From Nocardioides hwasunensis (lineage in GTDB: Bacteria; Actinomycetota; Actinomycetes; Propionibacteriales; Nocardioidaceae): DNA of 64,000 nt. Position 1 is the stretch's first letter; every line of letters begins with the position of its first letter. Both the position numbers and the translations under genes were made by a program. This document shows, one piece after another, positions 31,386 to 40,141 of this stretch. Location: NCBI RefSeq assembly GCF_014779665.1, contig NZ_JACXYY010000003.1, positions 124,001-188,000 of the forward strand, written 5' to 3'. Below the pieces are notes generated by a model that was not told the DNA's origin, made no database searches, and saw nothing but the letters and a program-made list of their open reading frames with translations.

Positions 31386-33454
31386 GTGACATCTTCGACC
31401 GCGCCGCGGCCCTCGTCTCCGACGCCGAGCGCGTCACCCAGGCCCACCTGCGCACGGTCGCGCTCCCGGGCGTGACCTTCGGTCTGATCACCCTCGACAA
31501 CGGCGAGGACCACACCAAGCCCAACACCTTCGGACCGGGCTCGCTGCTCGCGCTCAACGAGGCCATCGACGCCGCTCTGGCGGACGACACGATCGACGCG
31601 ATCGCGGTGACCGGGAAGCCGTTCATCCTGGCGGCCGGCGCTGACCTGGTCTCGATCCAGGGCGGCGGGCCGGACGCCGTCCGCGTCGTCGGCGAGCTCG
31701 GCCACGCGACCTTCCGCAAGCTCCAGGACGGCGGCAAGCCGTCGTTCGGGCTGATCAACGGCCTCGCCCTCGGCGGCGGCCTCGAGGTCGCGCTGCACTG
31801 CACCTACCGCACCGTCATGGACTCCGCGCCGGCGCTCGGCCTGCCCGAGGTCATGCTCGGCCTCGTGCCCGGCTGGGGCGGCGCGTGGCTCGTGCCGAAC
31901 CTCGTCGGTGCCGACAAGGCGGTGACGCTGATCGTCGAGAACCCGCTCAACCAGGGCAAGACGCTCGGCGGGCAGGCGGCGTACGAGCTCGGGCTGGCCG
32001 ACGCGGTCTTCAACGGTGCCGACTTCCTCGAGCAGTCGCTGCTCTGGGCGGCCTCGGTCGTCCGCGGGGAGACCACGGTGTCGCGTCCCGCCATCGACCG
32101 TGGTGAGGCCTGGGACGCCGCGATCGAACGAGCCCGAGGGATCGTGGCGGCCAAGACCGGGGGCGCCTCCCCCGCTGCCGCGAAGGCCGTCGAGCTCATC
32201 GCCGCGGCGCGCGACACCGACCGCGACACCGGCTTCGCAGCCGAGGACGACGCGCTGCACGCGATGTCGCAGACCCCCGAGCTGCTCGCGTCGCTGTACT
32301 CCTTCGACCTGGTGCAGAAGCGCGCCAAGCGGCCCGCCGGCGCGCCGGACAGGTCGCTCGCGCGGCCGGTGACCAAGGTGGGCATCGTGGGTGCCGGCCT
32401 GATGGCCAGCCAGCTGGCACTGCTCTTCGTACGCCGCCTCGAGGTGCCCGTCGTGCTGACCGACCTCGACCAGGAGCGGGCCGACAAGGGCGTCGCCTAC
32501 GTCCACGCCGAGATCGACAAGCTGCTCGCCAAGGGCCGGATCAGCCAGGACAAGGCCAACCGGCACAAGGCGCTCGTCTCCGGCGAGACCGACAAGCAGG
32601 TCGCCTTCGGTGACGCCGACTTCGTGATCGAGGCCGTCTTCGAGGAGATGTCGGTCAAGAAGACCGTCTTCGCCGACGTGGAGAAGGTCGTCTCGCCCGC
32701 GTGCGTGCTGGCGACCAACACCTCCTCGCTGTCGATCACCGAGATGGCCGCCGACCTCGAGCACCCCGAGCGGGTCGTGGGCTTCCACTTCTTCAACCCG
32801 GTCGCGGTCATGCCGCTCCTGGAGATCGTCCGCGGCGAGGCCACGGACGACGCCACCCTGGCGACCGCCTTCGCCACGGGGAAGACGCTCAAGAAGACGT
32901 CGATCCTGGTCGAGGACAGCCCGTCGTTCATCGTCAACCGGCTGCTCGGCCGCTTCATGAGCGAGGTCGGCCGCATCGTCGACGAGGGCACTCCGGTCTC
33001 CGTGGCCGACGGTGCCTTCGCCGGGATCGCGCCGATGCCGCCCTATCAGCTGCTGTCGCTCGTGGGCCCGGCGATCGCGCTGCACAACGTCGAGACGCTG
33101 AAGGGCGCGTTCCCGGAGCGGTTCTACGTCTCCCCCGCCCTCGAGCGGCTCGTCGCGGCTCGCAAGTCGGGCTACTACGGCCCGGACGGCCAGCTCGACC
33201 CGTCGGTGGAGGAGCTGCTCGAGAAGCCGGCCTCGCCGGTGGTGCTCTCCGCCGGTGAGGTCCGCGAGCGGACGCTCTCCGGCCTGGCCGAGGAGGCGCG
33301 CCTGATGCTCGACGAGGGCGTCGTCGCCGCTCCGCAGGACATCGACCTGGCGATGATCGCCGGTGCCGGGTTCTCCTTCTGGAACGGCGGCCTGACCTTC
33401 ATGCTCGACGTCCTCGGCATCTCCGAGAAGGTGTCCGGCCAGCGGTTCCACTGA
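31382..33454 (+). CDS. fadB: Multifunctional fatty-acid oxidation protein: enoyl-CoA hydratase / 3-hydroxyacyl-CoA dehydrogenase
   Basis: A 690-aa protein covering hydration and NAD-dependent oxidation in beta-oxidation. The N-terminal crotonase domain (about 1-290) has A-A-G-A-D-L-V-S-I for the oxyanion hole and L-G-L-P-E-V-M-L-G-L-V-P-G-W-G-G. The dehydrogenase domain starts near residue 335 with V-G-I-V-G-A-G-L-M-A-S, followed by N-T-S-S-L-S-I and H-F-F-N-P-V-A-V-M-P. The C-terminal helical domains follow. GTG 31382 overlaps the fadA stop. A 17-bp hairpin follows the stop. Confidence 0.95.
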   Translation: MSDIFDRAAALVSDAERVTQAHLRTVALPGVTFGLITLDNGEDHTKPNTFGPGSLLALNEAIDAALADDTIDAIAVTGKPFILAAGADLVSIQGGGPDAVRVVGELGHATFRKLQDGGKPSFGLINGLALGGGLEVALHCTYRTVMDSAPALGLPEVMLGLVPGWGGAWLVPNLVGADKAVTLIVENPLNQGKTLGGQAAYELGLADAVFNGADFLEQSLLWAASVVRGETTVSRPAIDRGEAWDAAIERARGIVAAKTGGASPAAAKAVELIAAARDTDRDTGFAAEDDALHAMSQTPELLASLYSFDLVQKRAKRPAGAPDRSLARPVTKVGIVGAGLMASQLALLFVRRLEVPVVLTDLDQERADKGVAYVHAEIDKLLAKGRISQDKANRHKALVSGETDKQVAFGDADFVIEAVFEEMSVKKTVFADVEKVVSPACVLATNTSSLSITEMAADLEHPERVVGFHFFNPVAVMPLLEIVRGEATDDATLATAFATGKTLKKTSILVEDSPSFIVNRLLGRFMSEVGRIVDEGTPVSVADGAFAGIAPMPPYQLLSLVGPAIALHNVETLKGAFPERFYVSPALERLVAARKSGYYGPDGQLDPSVEELLEKPASPVVLSAGEVRERTLSGLAEEARLMLDEGVVAAPQDIDLAMIAGAGFSFWNGGLTFMLDVLGISEKVSGQRFH

Positions 33455-33470
33455 CGCGCTGACCGACGCC

Positions 33471-33524
33471 GAGCGGTGAGTGAGACAGGATCTGAGGTCC
33501 GAGAACATGTCTCACTCACCGCTC
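33471..33524. terminator. 17-bp perfect inverted repeat between fadB and the permease
   Basis: GAGCGGTGAGTGAGACA (33471-33487) is the exact reverse complement of 33508-33524, with a 20-nt loop. It separates convergent genes and may act as a two-way terminator, but it is longer than needed and has no T-run. Confidence 0.7.
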
Positions 33525-33536
33525 CTGAGCGGGCGG

Positions 33537-35024
33537 CTAGTCGCGGCCGGAGTAGTCCTTCGCCGGCTCGCCGATGCCCTGGCCGACCCGGCTGTGCTTG
33601 TAGCCGTAGCCGAAGTAGATCGCGAACCCGAGCGCCATCCAGACCAGGAACCGCAGCCACGTCTCGGCGGTGAGGTTGAGCATCAGGAAGACACAGATCG
33701 CGGCCGAGAGCCACGGCACGAACGGGGAGAACGGCACCCGGAAGGACCGCTCGAGGTCGGGGCGGTTCTTGCGGAGGATGGGCACGGCGATCGAGACGAG
33801 GGCGAACGCCGACAGGGTGCCGATGTTGACCATCTCCTCGAGCTTGCCGATCGGCGTCAGCGACGCGACCAGCGCGACGACCAGGCCGATCACGAGCGTG
33901 ATCCGGACAGGGGTGCCGGTCCTGGGGTTCACGTGCGCCAGCGCGGTCGGCATGAGGCCGTCGCGGCTCATCGCGAAGAACACGCGCACCGCCCCGATCA
34001 TCAGCGTCATCACCACCGTGGTCAGGCCGGCCACCGCGCCCGCGGAGATGAGGGTGGCGTAGCCGTCCTTGCCCTGGTCGATGAACGCCGTCGCCAGTGC
34101 CGCATCGGGGTTGATGTCGTCGTACTTGACCATGCCGGTGATCACCAGTGCGACGGCCATGTAGAGGATCGTGCAGACGATCAGCGAGCCGATGATGCCG
34201 CGCGGCAGGTCCTTCTGCGGGTTGCGGGCCTCCTCCGCGGTCGTCGCGACGACGTCGAAGCCGATGTAGGCGAAGAAGACCAGCGAGGCGGCGAACAGGA
34301 TGCCGGCGACGCCGTAGACGCCCGGGGCGCCGAAGACGGTCTGGATGAGCGGCGTGTGCAACCACCCCTCGCCGGTCGTGCCCGGGGCGCTCGGCGGGAC
34401 GAAGGGCTTGTAGTTGTCGGTGTTGATGAACTGGATGCCCGCGATGATCACGAACAGCACGATGAAGAGCTTGAGGGCGACCAGGACGAGGTTGACCCGC
34501 AGTGACTCCTTGATGCCGAAGGCCACCAGCGCGGTCAGCACCACGACGAGGAGGAAGGCCGGCAGGTCGAACGAGTCGCCGTAGCCGAGCTGCTCGGGCC
34601 AGCCCAGGCCGATCTCGCCGAGGAACGTCTCGAAGTAGGACGACCACCCCTGCGCCACCACCGACGCGCCCAGCATCAGCTCGAGGATCAGGTCCCAGCC
34701 GATGATCCAGGCGATCATCTCGCCGAGGGTGGCGTAGGAGAACGTGTACGCCGACCCGGAGACCGGCACGGTCGAGGCGAACTCGGCGTAGCACAGGGCC
34801 GCCAGGCCGCAGCAGAGCGCGGCGACCATGAAGGAGAACACGACACCGGGACCGGCGTAGGCCTGGGCGACGCGACCGGTCAGCGTGAAGATGCCGGCGC
34901 CGATGATGACGCCGATGCCGAACACGGTGAGGTCGAGCGCGGTGAGGCTCTTCTTGAGCTTGAACTCGGGGTCTTCGGTGTCGGCCATCGAGTGCTCGAT
35001 GGACTTGGTGCGCCAGATGCTCAT
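33537..35024 (-). CDS. APC-superfamily amino-acid permease (cationic amino-acid transporter type)
   Basis: An integral membrane protein of 495 aa with about 12 hydrophobic segments. It opens with a short cytoplasmic tail, then the first helix with G-I-G-V-I-I-G-A-G-I-F-T-L-T-G, the substrate-binding signature of the family. Y-I-G-F-D-V-V-A-T-T-A-E-E-A-R-N-P is the helix-6 motif of CAT-like carriers. Substrate (Arg/Lys or other) is not certain. ATG 35024 follows TACCTT by 6 nt, implying a leaderless mRNA. Confidence 0.9.
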   Translation of the reverse strand: MSIWRTKSIEHSMADTEDPEFKLKKSLTALDLTVFGIGVIIGAGIFTLTGRVAQAYAGPGVVFSFMVAALCCGLAALCYAEFASTVPVSGSAYTFSYATLGEMIAWIIGWDLILELMLGASVVAQGWSSYFETFLGEIGLGWPEQLGYGDSFDLPAFLLVVVLTALVAFGIKESLRVNLVLVALKLFIVLFVIIAGIQFINTDNYKPFVPPSAPGTTGEGWLHTPLIQTVFGAPGVYGVAGILFAASLVFFAYIGFDVVATTAEEARNPQKDLPRGIIGSLIVCTILYMAVALVITGMVKYDDINPDAALATAFIDQGKDGYATLISAGAVAGLTTVVMTLMIGAVRVFFAMSRDGLMPTALAHVNPRTGTPVRITLVIGLVVALVASLTPIGKLEEMVNIGTLSAFALVSIAVPILRKNRPDLERSFRVPFSPFVPWLSAAICVFLMLNLTAETWLRFLVWMALGFAIYFGYGYKHSRVGQGIGEPAKDYSGRD

Positions 35025-35030
35025 TCCTGC

Positions 35031-35036
35031 AAGGTA
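35031..35036 (-). promoter_or_regulatory. -10 box for leaderless permease
   Basis: Minus-strand TACCTT, 6 nt, then the ATG at 35024. Confidence 0.5.
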
Positions 35037-35101
35037 GACCTGTCGGAGCGCCGCGGCGAGCACCCCGGAGGTGGGTGTCGCCGTCGGGTGCGGAGCGCCT
35101 C

Positions 35102-37006
35102 TCAGGCCGTGTGGTCGACCTCGACGAGGGTCGGCCCACCGTCGAGAGCGGTGACGTCCTCGACGATCTCGCGGGCCAGCGTCTGCGCGTCGAGGCCGAT
35201 GCGGGCCAGGATGGCGTCGCGCTTGGCGTGGTCGAGGAACTCCTGCGGGATGCCGTGCAGCCGGAACGGCGTACGCACCCCTGCGTCGTTGAGGGTCTGG
35301 AGCAGCACCGCGCCGCACCCGCCGATGCGTCCGTTGTCCTCGACGCTGACGACGAGCCGGTGCTCGCGAGCGAGGTCGACGACGGCGGGGTCGACCGGCT
35401 TGACCCACCGCGGGTCGACGACGGTGACGCCGATGCCCTGGGCGGTGAGCCGCGCGGCGACCTCGACCGCCGTGGTGGCCATCGACCCGACCGCGACCAC
35501 CAGCACGTCACGCTCACCCTCGCGGACCAGGACGTCGGCGCCGCCGGCGCGGTCGATCGCGGGCACGTCCGCGGGCGGCGGGCCCTTCGGGAACCGCACC
35601 ACCGTCGGCGCGTCGTCGACCTGGACGGCCTCGTCGAGCAGCTCGTGGAGCCGGGTGACGTCGCGGGGTGCGGCCAAGCGCAGACCAGGGACGACCTGCA
35701 GGATCGACATGTCCCACATGCCGTTGTGGCTCGCGCCGTCGTCGCCGGTGACGCCCGAGCGGTCGAGCACGAAGGTCACGCCGCACCTGTGCAGCGCGAC
35801 GTCCATCAGGACCTGGTCGAAGGCACGGTTGAGGAAGGTGGCGTAGACCGCGAACACCGGGTGCAGGCCACCCATCGCGAGGCCGGCGGCCGAGGTGACG
35901 GCGTGCTGCTCGGCGATGCCGACGTCGAAGGTGCGCTCGGGGTACTTCTGGGCGAACGCGTCGAGTCCGACCGGGTGCATCATCGCGGCGGTGAGGGCCA
36001 CGACGTCCTCGCGCCGGGCACCGAGGTCGACGATCGCCTCGGAGAAGTGGTCGGTCCAGATCTTGCCCTTGGGCTTCTCCGCGCCGGTCTGGACGTCGAA
36101 GGGACCGGGCGCGTGGAACTGGTCGGCCTCGTGCCGCAGCGCAGGGTCGTAGCCCTGGCCCTTGCGGGTGATGGCGTGCACGATCACCGGGCCGCCGAAG
36201 CGCTTGGCGTTGGTCAGCGCCTGCTCCATGGCGGCGCGGTCGTGGCCGTCGACGGGGCCGACGTACTTGAGGCCGAGGTCCTCGAAGAGGCCCTGGGGCG
36301 CGAGCGCGTCCTTCATCCCCTTCTTCATCGCGTGGAGGGCGTCGTAGGCCGCGTGGCCGACGCCGGGGACCGCGTTGAGGCGCTTCTTGACCAGGTCGAG
36401 GACCTGCTCGTAGCGCGGGTTGGTGCGCAGCGACGTCAGCGCCGTGGCCAGGCCACCGATGGTCGGCGTGTAGGAGCGCTCGTTGTCGTTGACCACGATC
36501 ACGAGCCGGCTGCTCTTCGCGATGGCGATGTTGTTGAGCGCCTCCCACGCCATCCCGCCGGTGAGCGCGCCGTCGCCGATGACGGCGACGACGTGCCGGT
36601 CCTCGCCGCGGATGGCGTACGCCTTCGCGAGGCCGTCGGCGTAGGACAGCGAGGTCGAGGCGTGCGAGTTCTCGACGATGTCGTGCTCGGACTCGGCCTG
36701 GCTCGGGTAGCCGCTGACGCCACCCTCCTTGCGCAGGCTCGCGAAGTCGGCATGACGACCGGTGACGAGCTTGTGGACGTAGGACTGGTGCCCGGTGTCG
36801 AACACGACGCGGTCGCGCGGGGAGTCGAAGACCCGGTGGATGGCCAGCGTCAGCTCGACCACGCCGAGGTTGGGCCCGAGGTGTCCGGAGTTGGTGGCGA
36901 CGGTGCGGATCATCACGTCACGGATCTCGGCGGCCAGCTCGTCCAGCTGCTCCGGCGAGAGTCCACGGAGGTCGCTCGGAGAGGCGATCGAGTCGAGGAG
37001 TGCCAT
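35102..37006 (-). CDS. dxs: 1-deoxy-D-xylulose-5-phosphate synthase
   Basis: First enzyme of the MEP isoprenoid pathway, condensing pyruvate and glyceraldehyde-3-phosphate with thiamine diphosphate. The protein is 634 aa. [10 protein letters not shown] and [16 protein letters not shown] (metal/ThDP motif) lie in the N-terminal half. V-V-N-D-N-E-R-S follows, and the transketolase-type middle domain has [10 protein letters not shown]. It lies 16 nt past the SMP-30 gene but also has TAGACT 8 nt before its ATG. Two thiamine-related genes lie 3 kb upstream; that may be chance. Confidence 0.97.
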   Translation of the reverse strand: MALLDSIASPSDLRGLSPEQLDELAAEIRDVMIRTVATNSGHLGPNLGVVELTLAIHRVFDSPRDRVVFDTGHQSYVHKLVTGRHADFASLRKEGGVSGYPSQAESEHDIVENSHASTSLSYADGLAKAYAIRGEDRHVVAVIGDGALTGGMAWEALNNIAIAKSSRLVIVVNDNERSYTPTIGGLATALTSLRTNPRYEQVLDLVKKRLNAVPGVGHAAYDALHAMKKGMKDALAPQGLFEDLGLKYVGPVDGHDRAAMEQALTNAKRFGGPVIVHAITRKGQGYDPALRHEADQFHAPGPFDVQTGAEKPKGKIWTDHFSEAIVDLGARREDVVALTAAMMHPVGLDAFAQKYPERTFDVGIAEQHAVTSAAGLAMGGLHPVFAVYATFLNRAFDQVLMDVALHRCGVTFVLDRSGVTGDDGASHNGMWDMSILQVVPGLRLAAPRDVTRLHELLDEAVQVDDAPTVVRFPKGPPPADVPAIDRAGGADVLVREGERDVLVVAVGSMATTAVEVAARLTAQGIGVTVVDPRWVKPVDPAVVDLAREHRLVVSVEDNGRIGGCGAVLLQTLNDAGVRTPFRLHGIPQEFLDHAKRDAILARIGLDAQTLAREIVEDVTALDGGPTLVEVDHTA

Positions 37007-37014
37007 AGCGCCCG

Positions 37015-37020
37015 AGTCTA
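37015..37020 (-). promoter_or_regulatory. -10 box for dxs
   Basis: Minus-strand TAGACT, 8 nt, then the dxs ATG at 37006. It sits between the SMP-30 gene stop and dxs. Confidence 0.5.
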
Positions 37021-37022
37021 TT

Positions 37023-37946
37023 TCATGGCAGGTCGTACACCGCTACCGCGGCCTCCTCGAGGCTCCCCATCCAGACCCGGCCGTCGTGCTCGCGGACGCC
37101 GGTGACCATGTGGTAGCCCGGGCCGTGCTCGGGCTGCTGCAGGTCGAGGTCGTGCACGAGCCGACCGTCGTCGGCGTAGGCCTGCACCCGGATCGTCCGC
37201 TTCGGCCGGGGCTGCAGCGCCTCGGGGACCTTGGTGACGAGGCGGCGCAGCGCCATCGGCGCCCGCACGAGCGCCTCCACGACCGGGTCGACCGGGCTCG
37301 CGACCGTCACCCAGACGAGGCCGTCGCTGCCGCGGCTGATGTTGTCGGGATAGCCGGGGAGATCGGTGACGAGGTGGTCGCGCTCGCCGGCTCGCGGGCC
37401 GGTCAGCCAGAGGCGTACGACGGTGCGCCCGCGGCACTCGGCGACCGCCACATAGGACTCGTCGGCGGCCAGCGCGACGCCGTTGGAGAACGCGAGGCCG
37501 TCGAGCGCCACGGTGACCGTGCCGTCGGGGTCGCGGCGGATCAGGCGCCCGGTGCGGGTGTCCTGGACGAAGTCGTCCTTCCACTGGGTGATGCCGTGGT
37601 GGAGCGAGGAGTCGCTGAACCAGATCGTGCCGTCGGTCGCGACGGCGGCGTTGTTGCAGAAGCGCATCGGCCCGCCGTCGACCTCGCCGACCAGCACGTC
37701 GACCGCACCGGTGGCGGGCGCGACCCGGAGCACGCCGCGTACGGCGTCGCAGACGAGGAGGTCGCCGCCCAGCAGCTCGATGCCGAGCGGCCGACCACCC
37801 GTGTCGGCGACACGGCGCACGCTTCCGCTCGCGGGGTCGACGGCCCAGATCGCGCCGTCCTCCGTGCCGGTGAAGACGGTGCCGTCCAGGCCCACGACGA
37901 CGTCCTCGGCGCCGGGCCCGGGAACCGGGTGCACAGTGAGGCTCAT
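37023..37946 (-). CDS. SMP-30/gluconolactonase-like (strictosidine-synthase-type) beta-propeller protein
   Basis: A 307-aa six-bladed propeller candidate. Key segments are [11 protein letters not shown] (metal-site Asn), [15 protein letters not shown] and [15 protein letters not shown]. The last two match the Asn/Asp metal ligands of lactonases. No signal peptide is seen, so it is probably cytosolic. It may hydrolyse a lactone or ester; the substrate is unknown. It is coupled to the triple-Nudix gene by a 4-nt ATGA overlap. Confidence 0.85.
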   Translation of the reverse strand: MSLTVHPVPGPGAEDVVVGLDGTVFTGTEDGAIWAVDPASGSVRRVADTGGRPLGIELLGGDLLVCDAVRGVLRVAPATGAVDVLVGEVDGGPMRFCNNAAVATDGTIWFSDSSLHHGITQWKDDFVQDTRTGRLIRRDPDGTVTVALDGLAFSNGVALAADESYVAVAECRGRTVVRLWLTGPRAGERDHLVTDLPGYPDNISRGSDGLVWVTVASPVDPVVEALVRAPMALRRLVTKVPEALQPRPKRTIRVQAYADDGRLVHDLDLQQPEHGPGYHMVTGVREHDGRVWMGSLEEAAVAVYDLP

Positions 37947-39220
37947 AACGCCATGCTGGCGTAGACGTCGCTGCGGAGGAAGGCCGGGACGATGCCCTCC
38001 CCGCCCCTGGTGAGCCGGAGGTCGGACACCGTGGCGTGATCGACGAAGACGATCTGGCGACCCTCGCGGCAGTCGATGTCGGCGTCGGTGAGGTCGACGG
38101 CGGCCGCGTAGACCCACATCCGGTCCCAGGTGCCGTAGGACGCACGGTGGTCGTTGGCGAACGCCCCGACCTCGTGCAGGTCCCCCACCTCGAGGCGCAC
38201 ACCGGTCTCCTCCTCCAGCTCGCGCAGCGCGCCCGCAGCCGGGTCCTCGTCACCCTCGAGATGGCCACCGGAGAGCCCCCAGCAGTCCGGGTCGATCCGC
38301 GGGTTGCTGTCACGCTCCTGCAGCAGGATCCAGCCGCGCCGGTCGACAAGGATCACGCCGGCGAAGCCGCGGGCGTCGGGCGGCGGGACCGGGGTGTGCT
38401 CGATCGCCCAGCCACGCAGTGCCCCCAGTACTCGCTCGGTCGAGCTCACGAGGGGCCGGTCGGTCAGCGTGGCCGGATCCACGAACACGATCTGACGGCC
38501 CTCACGGCAGTCGACGTCGACGTCGCCGAGCTCCGTCGGCGCGACGAACGCGTGGTAGCGGAAGCGGCCGAGCGGTGACTCGACCCGGAACTCGCCCAGG
38601 TCGTGGGGTGCATCGGCGTCGAGCACGATGCCTGTCTCCTCGGCCAGCTCCCGGAGCGCCGCCGCCCGCAGGCTCTCCCCCGGCACGATCCCTCCACCGG
38701 GGAAGCACCACGTGTCCGGCCAGACCGGCGCGTGCTCGTCCCGCTCCTGCATGAGGAACCACCCCCGCGGGTCGACGAGGGTCAGGCAGACGAAGTCGCT
38801 GCGCTCCTGCGCGGCACGCCACGCCAAGGTCATCGGCAGGGTGAGGCGCACGGCCTGGTGGAGCTGGTCGCCGGTGAACGACTCCGGGTCGACGAACCGG
38901 ACCTGTCGGCCCTCGCCGCACACGAGGTCGTCGTCGCCGACGTCGAGTCGTACGGCGAACAGCCCGAGCTCGTCGTCCTCCCCGCAGGAGTCGCTCCGAA
39001 ACCGGTGGATCCCCAGCGACTCGAGCTCCGACGCCTCGACCCGGAGCGCGGTCTCCTCCTGCAGCTCGCGGACGGCTGCGTCGACGAAGTCCTCGCCGTG
39101 CTCGAGGTCACCACCGGGGTAGCCCCAGCGTCCGGGGTCGTGCAGCGCGTCGTCGCCCCGCTCCTGCATGAGCAGGCGGCCGAAGACGTCGACGACCGCG
39201 ACCGCTGCGAACCGATGCAT
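37943..39220 (-). CDS. Protein of three tandem Nudix hydrolase domains
   Basis: A 425-aa protein made only of three Nudix modules. Nudix boxes (G-x5-E-x7-R-E-x2-E-E) start at residues 37, 176 and 319, and all catalytic Glu and Arg positions are present. In the first box the final Gly is Ala (E-E-T-A-L). Each module ends with a related strand (G-E-G-R-Q-V-R-F-V-D near 102, R-E-G-R-Q-I-V-F-V-D near 229 and 375), pointing to internal duplication. Substrates may be damaged or modified nucleotides or nucleotide sugars. ATG 39220 follows TAGGGT by 6 nt. It lies 20 nt past an SOS-controlled gene. Confidence 0.92.
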   Translation of the reverse strand: MHRFAAVAVVDVFGRLLMQERGDDALHDPGRWGYPGGDLEHGEDFVDAAVRELQEETALRVEASELESLGIHRFRSDSCGEDDELGLFAVRLDVGDDDLVCGEGRQVRFVDPESFTGDQLHQAVRLTLPMTLAWRAAQERSDFVCLTLVDPRGWFLMQERDEHAPVWPDTWCFPGGGIVPGESLRAAALRELAEETGIVLDADAPHDLGEFRVESPLGRFRYHAFVAPTELGDVDVDCREGRQIVFVDPATLTDRPLVSSTERVLGALRGWAIEHTPVPPPDARGFAGVILVDRRGWILLQERDSNPRIDPDCWGLSGGHLEGDEDPAAGALRELEEETGVRLEVGDLHEVGAFANDHRASYGTWDRMWVYAAAVDLTDADIDCREGRQIVFVDHATVSDLRLTRGGEGIVPAFLRSDVYASMAL

Positions 39221-39226
39221 CGTGTG

Positions 39227-39232
39227 ACCCTA
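39227..39232 (-). promoter_or_regulatory. -10 box for leaderless triple-Nudix gene
   Basis: Minus-strand TAGGGT, 6 nt, then the ATG at 39220. The gene may thus be read both from here and from the SOS promoter upstream. Confidence 0.5.
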
Positions 39233-39240
39233 GCCAGGCC

Positions 39241-39657
39241 TCACATCTGTGGCCGGAAGCGCCGCCCGCGCAGCGCCTCCTCGACCAGCCCCACCTCGCG
39301 GCGTACGCCGAGGAGCCGGGCGTCCTCGAGCTGGAAGGTCTGCACCGCCGCCTCGACGACCGCTGCGGTCGTGACGTCCTTGAGGTCTCCGCGGATCTCG
39401 CTCAGGCCCCGTCGGGTGGCCTGCTGCTGTGCCTCGACGTGGAGCACGGCGAAGCGGGCCAGGACGACGACGTGTCGGCGCAGCCCGGGGAAGCGGCGGT
39501 AGTCGGGCGGGCAGAGGTCGAGCAGCCAGCTGGCCGCGGTGGCCTCCCAGTCGGGCGCGTCGGGCGGGCGGACCTGGTGCGGCCAACCCGCAGGCGCGAC
39601 GCCCGGGTGCCCCGGCGGCGGTGTGGGCCGCTGGCGCGGTTGAGGAAGCGGGAACAC
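39241..39657 (-). CDS. Unknown 138-aa protein with an SOS (LexA) promoter
   Basis: I do not recognise the family. The first 35 residues are Pro-rich and probably unstructured. The rest is predicted helical, with the core S-W-L-L-D-L-C-P-P-D-Y-R-R-F-P-G-L-R-R-H and the basic end E-E-A-L-R-G-R-R-F-R-P-Q-M. There is no signal peptide or membrane segment. GTG 39657 lies 6 nt past a TAGACT box overlapped by a consensus LexA site (39670-39685). The core looks like a folded conserved domain. The promoter makes a DNA-damage role likely; the chemistry is unknown. Confidence 0.8.
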   Translation of the reverse strand: MFPLPQPRQRPTPPPGHPGVAPAGWPHQVRPPDAPDWEATAASWLLDLCPPDYRRFPGLRRHVVVLARFAVLHVEAQQQATRRGLSEIRGDLKDVTTAAVVEAAVQTFQLEDARLLGVRREVGLVEEALRGRRFRPQM

Positions 39658-39663
39658 CGCCCC

Positions 39664-39685
39664 AGTCTATCGAACACCTGTTCGA
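39664..39685 (-). promoter_or_regulatory. LexA/SOS box overlapping a leaderless promoter
   Basis: TCGAACACCTGTTCGA (39670-39685) exactly fits the actinobacterial LexA consensus TCGAAC-N4-GTTCGA; the arms extend to 7 bp (ATCGAAC/GTTCGAT). The minus-strand -10 TAGACT (39669-39664) shares its first base with the extended arm, and the GTG is 6 nt on. Bound LexA would block this promoter. Confidence 0.88.
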
Positions 39686-39690
39686 TGCGA

Positions 39691-39730
39691 TGGGTCGACG
39701 CCGGAGGTCGGACCTCGAACGGCGCACCCA
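39691..39730. terminator. Hairpin after the SRPBCC gene
   Basis: GAGGTC-G-GACCTC (39704-39716) forms a perfect core. It is extended by CGCCG (39699-39703) with CGGCG (39720-39724) and by TGGG with CCCA at the ends. It separates the thiamine-binding/YjbQ/SRPBCC unit from the SOS promoter. Confidence 0.6.
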
Positions 39731-39741
39731 TGGCCGCCACG

Positions 39742-40134
39742 CTAGCGCCCGACGCGCTCGCGCATCCCCGCCGCCAGGCCACTGATGGTGAGCGCGTCGA
39801 CGACCCCACCGGCGTACGTCGCCACCCGACGGCGGCGTACGGGACCGAGCCGGAGGCGCAGGTGCACCCGGGTGCCGCCGTCCGGCGTCGGCAGGACGTG
39901 CAGGCACCAGGTGAGGTCGGTGCGGCCGCGGCGCGAGGGTGGGACGAACCGCTCGACGCTCCTGGGCAGGTACCACCCGGCGCGTCGCTTGCCGAGCTGC
40001 ACCAGCCAGGGCCACACGTCGTGCGGCGGTGCGGCGAGGTCGAAGCCGCGATCCATCACGACGTCGGCCGTCACCAGGTCGTCGCCGGGCAGTTCGTGCG
40101 CGTGCCCCGCCACGGTCGCACGCGCCCAGTCCAC
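39742..40134 (-). CDS. SRPBCC-like protein, apparently internally shortened
   Basis: A 130-aa protein. The N-terminal part (T-A-D-V-V-M-D-R-G-F-D-L-A-A-P-P-H-D-V-W) and the following W-L-V-Q-L-G-K-R-R-A-G-W-Y are the start of an SRPBCC fold. Relatives usually run about 180-200 aa. Here S-R-R-G-R-T-D-L leads straight into C-terminal strands (T-W-C-L-H-V-L to R-V-H-L-R-L-R-L-G), so about 40 central residues seem missing with the frame intact. The ligand cavity may be lost. GTG start, 7 nt past the YjbQ gene. It may be a decaying gene. Confidence 0.65.
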   Translation of the reverse strand: MDWARATVAGHAHELPGDDLVTADVVMDRGFDLAAPPHDVWPWLVQLGKRRAGWYLPRSVERFVPPSRRGRTDLTWCLHVLPTPDGGTRVHLRLRLGPVRRRRVATYAGGVVDALTISGLAAGMRERVGR

Positions 40135-40141
40135 GGTGACG

